This document shows positions 6,108 through 6,501 of a stretch of DNA of 6,501 nt, in pieces. Source of the DNA: Comamonadaceae bacterium (GTDB taxonomy: Bacteria; Pseudomonadota; Gammaproteobacteria; Burkholderiales; Burkholderiaceae); NCBI GenBank assembly GCA_947505915.1, contig CANNNH010000086.1:1-6501 (forward strand), given 5' to 3'. The notes under the pieces were generated by a model, which saw nothing but the letters and a program-made list of their open reading frames with translations, did not search any database and had not been told where the DNA came from. Both the position numbers and the translations under genes were made by a program. The first letter of the stretch is position 1. Each line of letters starts with the position of its first letter.

Positions 6108-6501
6108 GTGATGTCGGGCAGTTCTATTTCACCGTGGAAAACCGTGGTGGCCGCACCGGTCATGCGCACCGACGAAGCATCCCCGGACCAAGAAATCTCG
6201 AGCGTACCACCGCGGGCGTGCACCACCACATCGGCGTCCAGCCAACCCAAAGCCTGACCCGCCACGACAGCCGCGCAAGCGCCTGTACCGCAGGCCAAGG
6301 TTTCACCCGCACCGCGCTCAAACACACGCAAGCGAATTTCGCGGCGCGAGACGATCTGGGCAAAGCCCACATTGACCCGCTTGGGGAAGGCCGGGTGGTG
6401 TTCAATCACCGGGCCCCAGTTGAGCACCGGCGCAGTTTCCACATCGTCGACCCACAGCACCGCATGCGGGTTGCCAATGGACACCGGCGTGACATCGGCG
6501 C
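6104..6501 (-). CDS. dapF: Diaminopimelate epimerase (partial, 5' end outside window)
   Basis: DapF converts LL- to meso-diaminopimelate, the precursor of lysine and of the peptidoglycan cross-link. About the C-terminal half (131 residues) is present. Diagnostic segments: [13 protein letters not shown] (substrate pocket), [13 protein letters not shown], and [17 protein letters not shown], which holds the catalytic cysteine of the second half and the glutamate that binds the substrate (Glu208/Cys217 in the usual bacterial numbering), followed by RGGTLEISW and [17 protein letters not shown]. The first catalytic cysteine lies outside the window. The reading frame runs open to the right edge, so no start is assigned. 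The stop TGA (6104-6106) overlaps the start of the DUF484 gene. The gene is the most upstream one visible of a dapF-DUF484-xerC-rlmI block. Confidence 0.96.
   Translation of the reverse strand, partial: ADVTPVSIGNPHAVLWVDDVETAPVLNWGPVIEHHPAFPKRVNVGFAQIVSRREIRLRVFERGAGETLACGTGACAAVVAGQALGWLDADVVVHARGGTLEISWSGDASSVRMTGAATTVFHGEIELPDIT

Overview
This window looks like a conserved chromosomal core region of a GC-rich betaproteobacterium, most likely Burkholderiales and probably near the family Comamonadaceae. The protein sequences are the basis for this: the MraZ, the DksA with a mostly lost zinc finger, and the gene order dapF, DUF484, xerC, rlmI-like, cobW-like, dksA, mraZ all fit that group. 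No database search was possible, so the family placement is inference. All seven genes lie on the minus strand, so transcription runs from high to low coordinates. I see no insertion sequence, prophage, CRISPR array, tRNA or rRNA.

Layout in transcription order: (1) the 3' part of dapF (lysine/peptidoglycan precursor synthesis), entering from the right edge; (2) a DUF484 gene whose start overlaps the dapF stop by four bases; (3) xerC, the tyrosine recombinase that resolves chromosome dimers; (4) an rlmI-like 23S rRNA cytosine methyltransferase 13 bases behind xerC. These four form one tightly packed operon-like block, and the dapF-DUF484-xerC order is the same as in Escherichia coli. After a 123-base gap comes (5) a COG0523/CobW-type GTPase with a histidine-rich loop, probably a metal chaperone. 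After a 167-base gap comes (6) dksA, closed by a strong intrinsic terminator. After an AT-rich gap comes (7) the start of mraZ, the first gene of the division and cell-wall (dcw) cluster, which runs off the left edge.

The most unusual gene is dksA. A canonical DksA core of about 150 residues is preceded by about 250 residues of Lys/Ala/Pro-rich, histone-H1-like sequence without a single Asp or Glu, and the start codon has a good ribosome binding site. Three of the four zinc-binding cysteines are replaced, so the core should not hold zinc in the classical way. Its neighbour is a COG0523 GTPase with 16 histidines in its loop; COG0523 proteins and zinc-free DksA paralogs are linked to zinc starvation in other bacteria. 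The mraZ control region carries three AGTG(C/G) direct repeats at an exact 10-base period (plus one degenerate copy), matching the known architecture of MraZ operators.

Overall this is mainly a housekeeping region. I did not find a wholly new multi-gene system; the DksA tail, its zinc-finger loss beside a metal chaperone, and the regulatory repeats are the points that deserve a second look.
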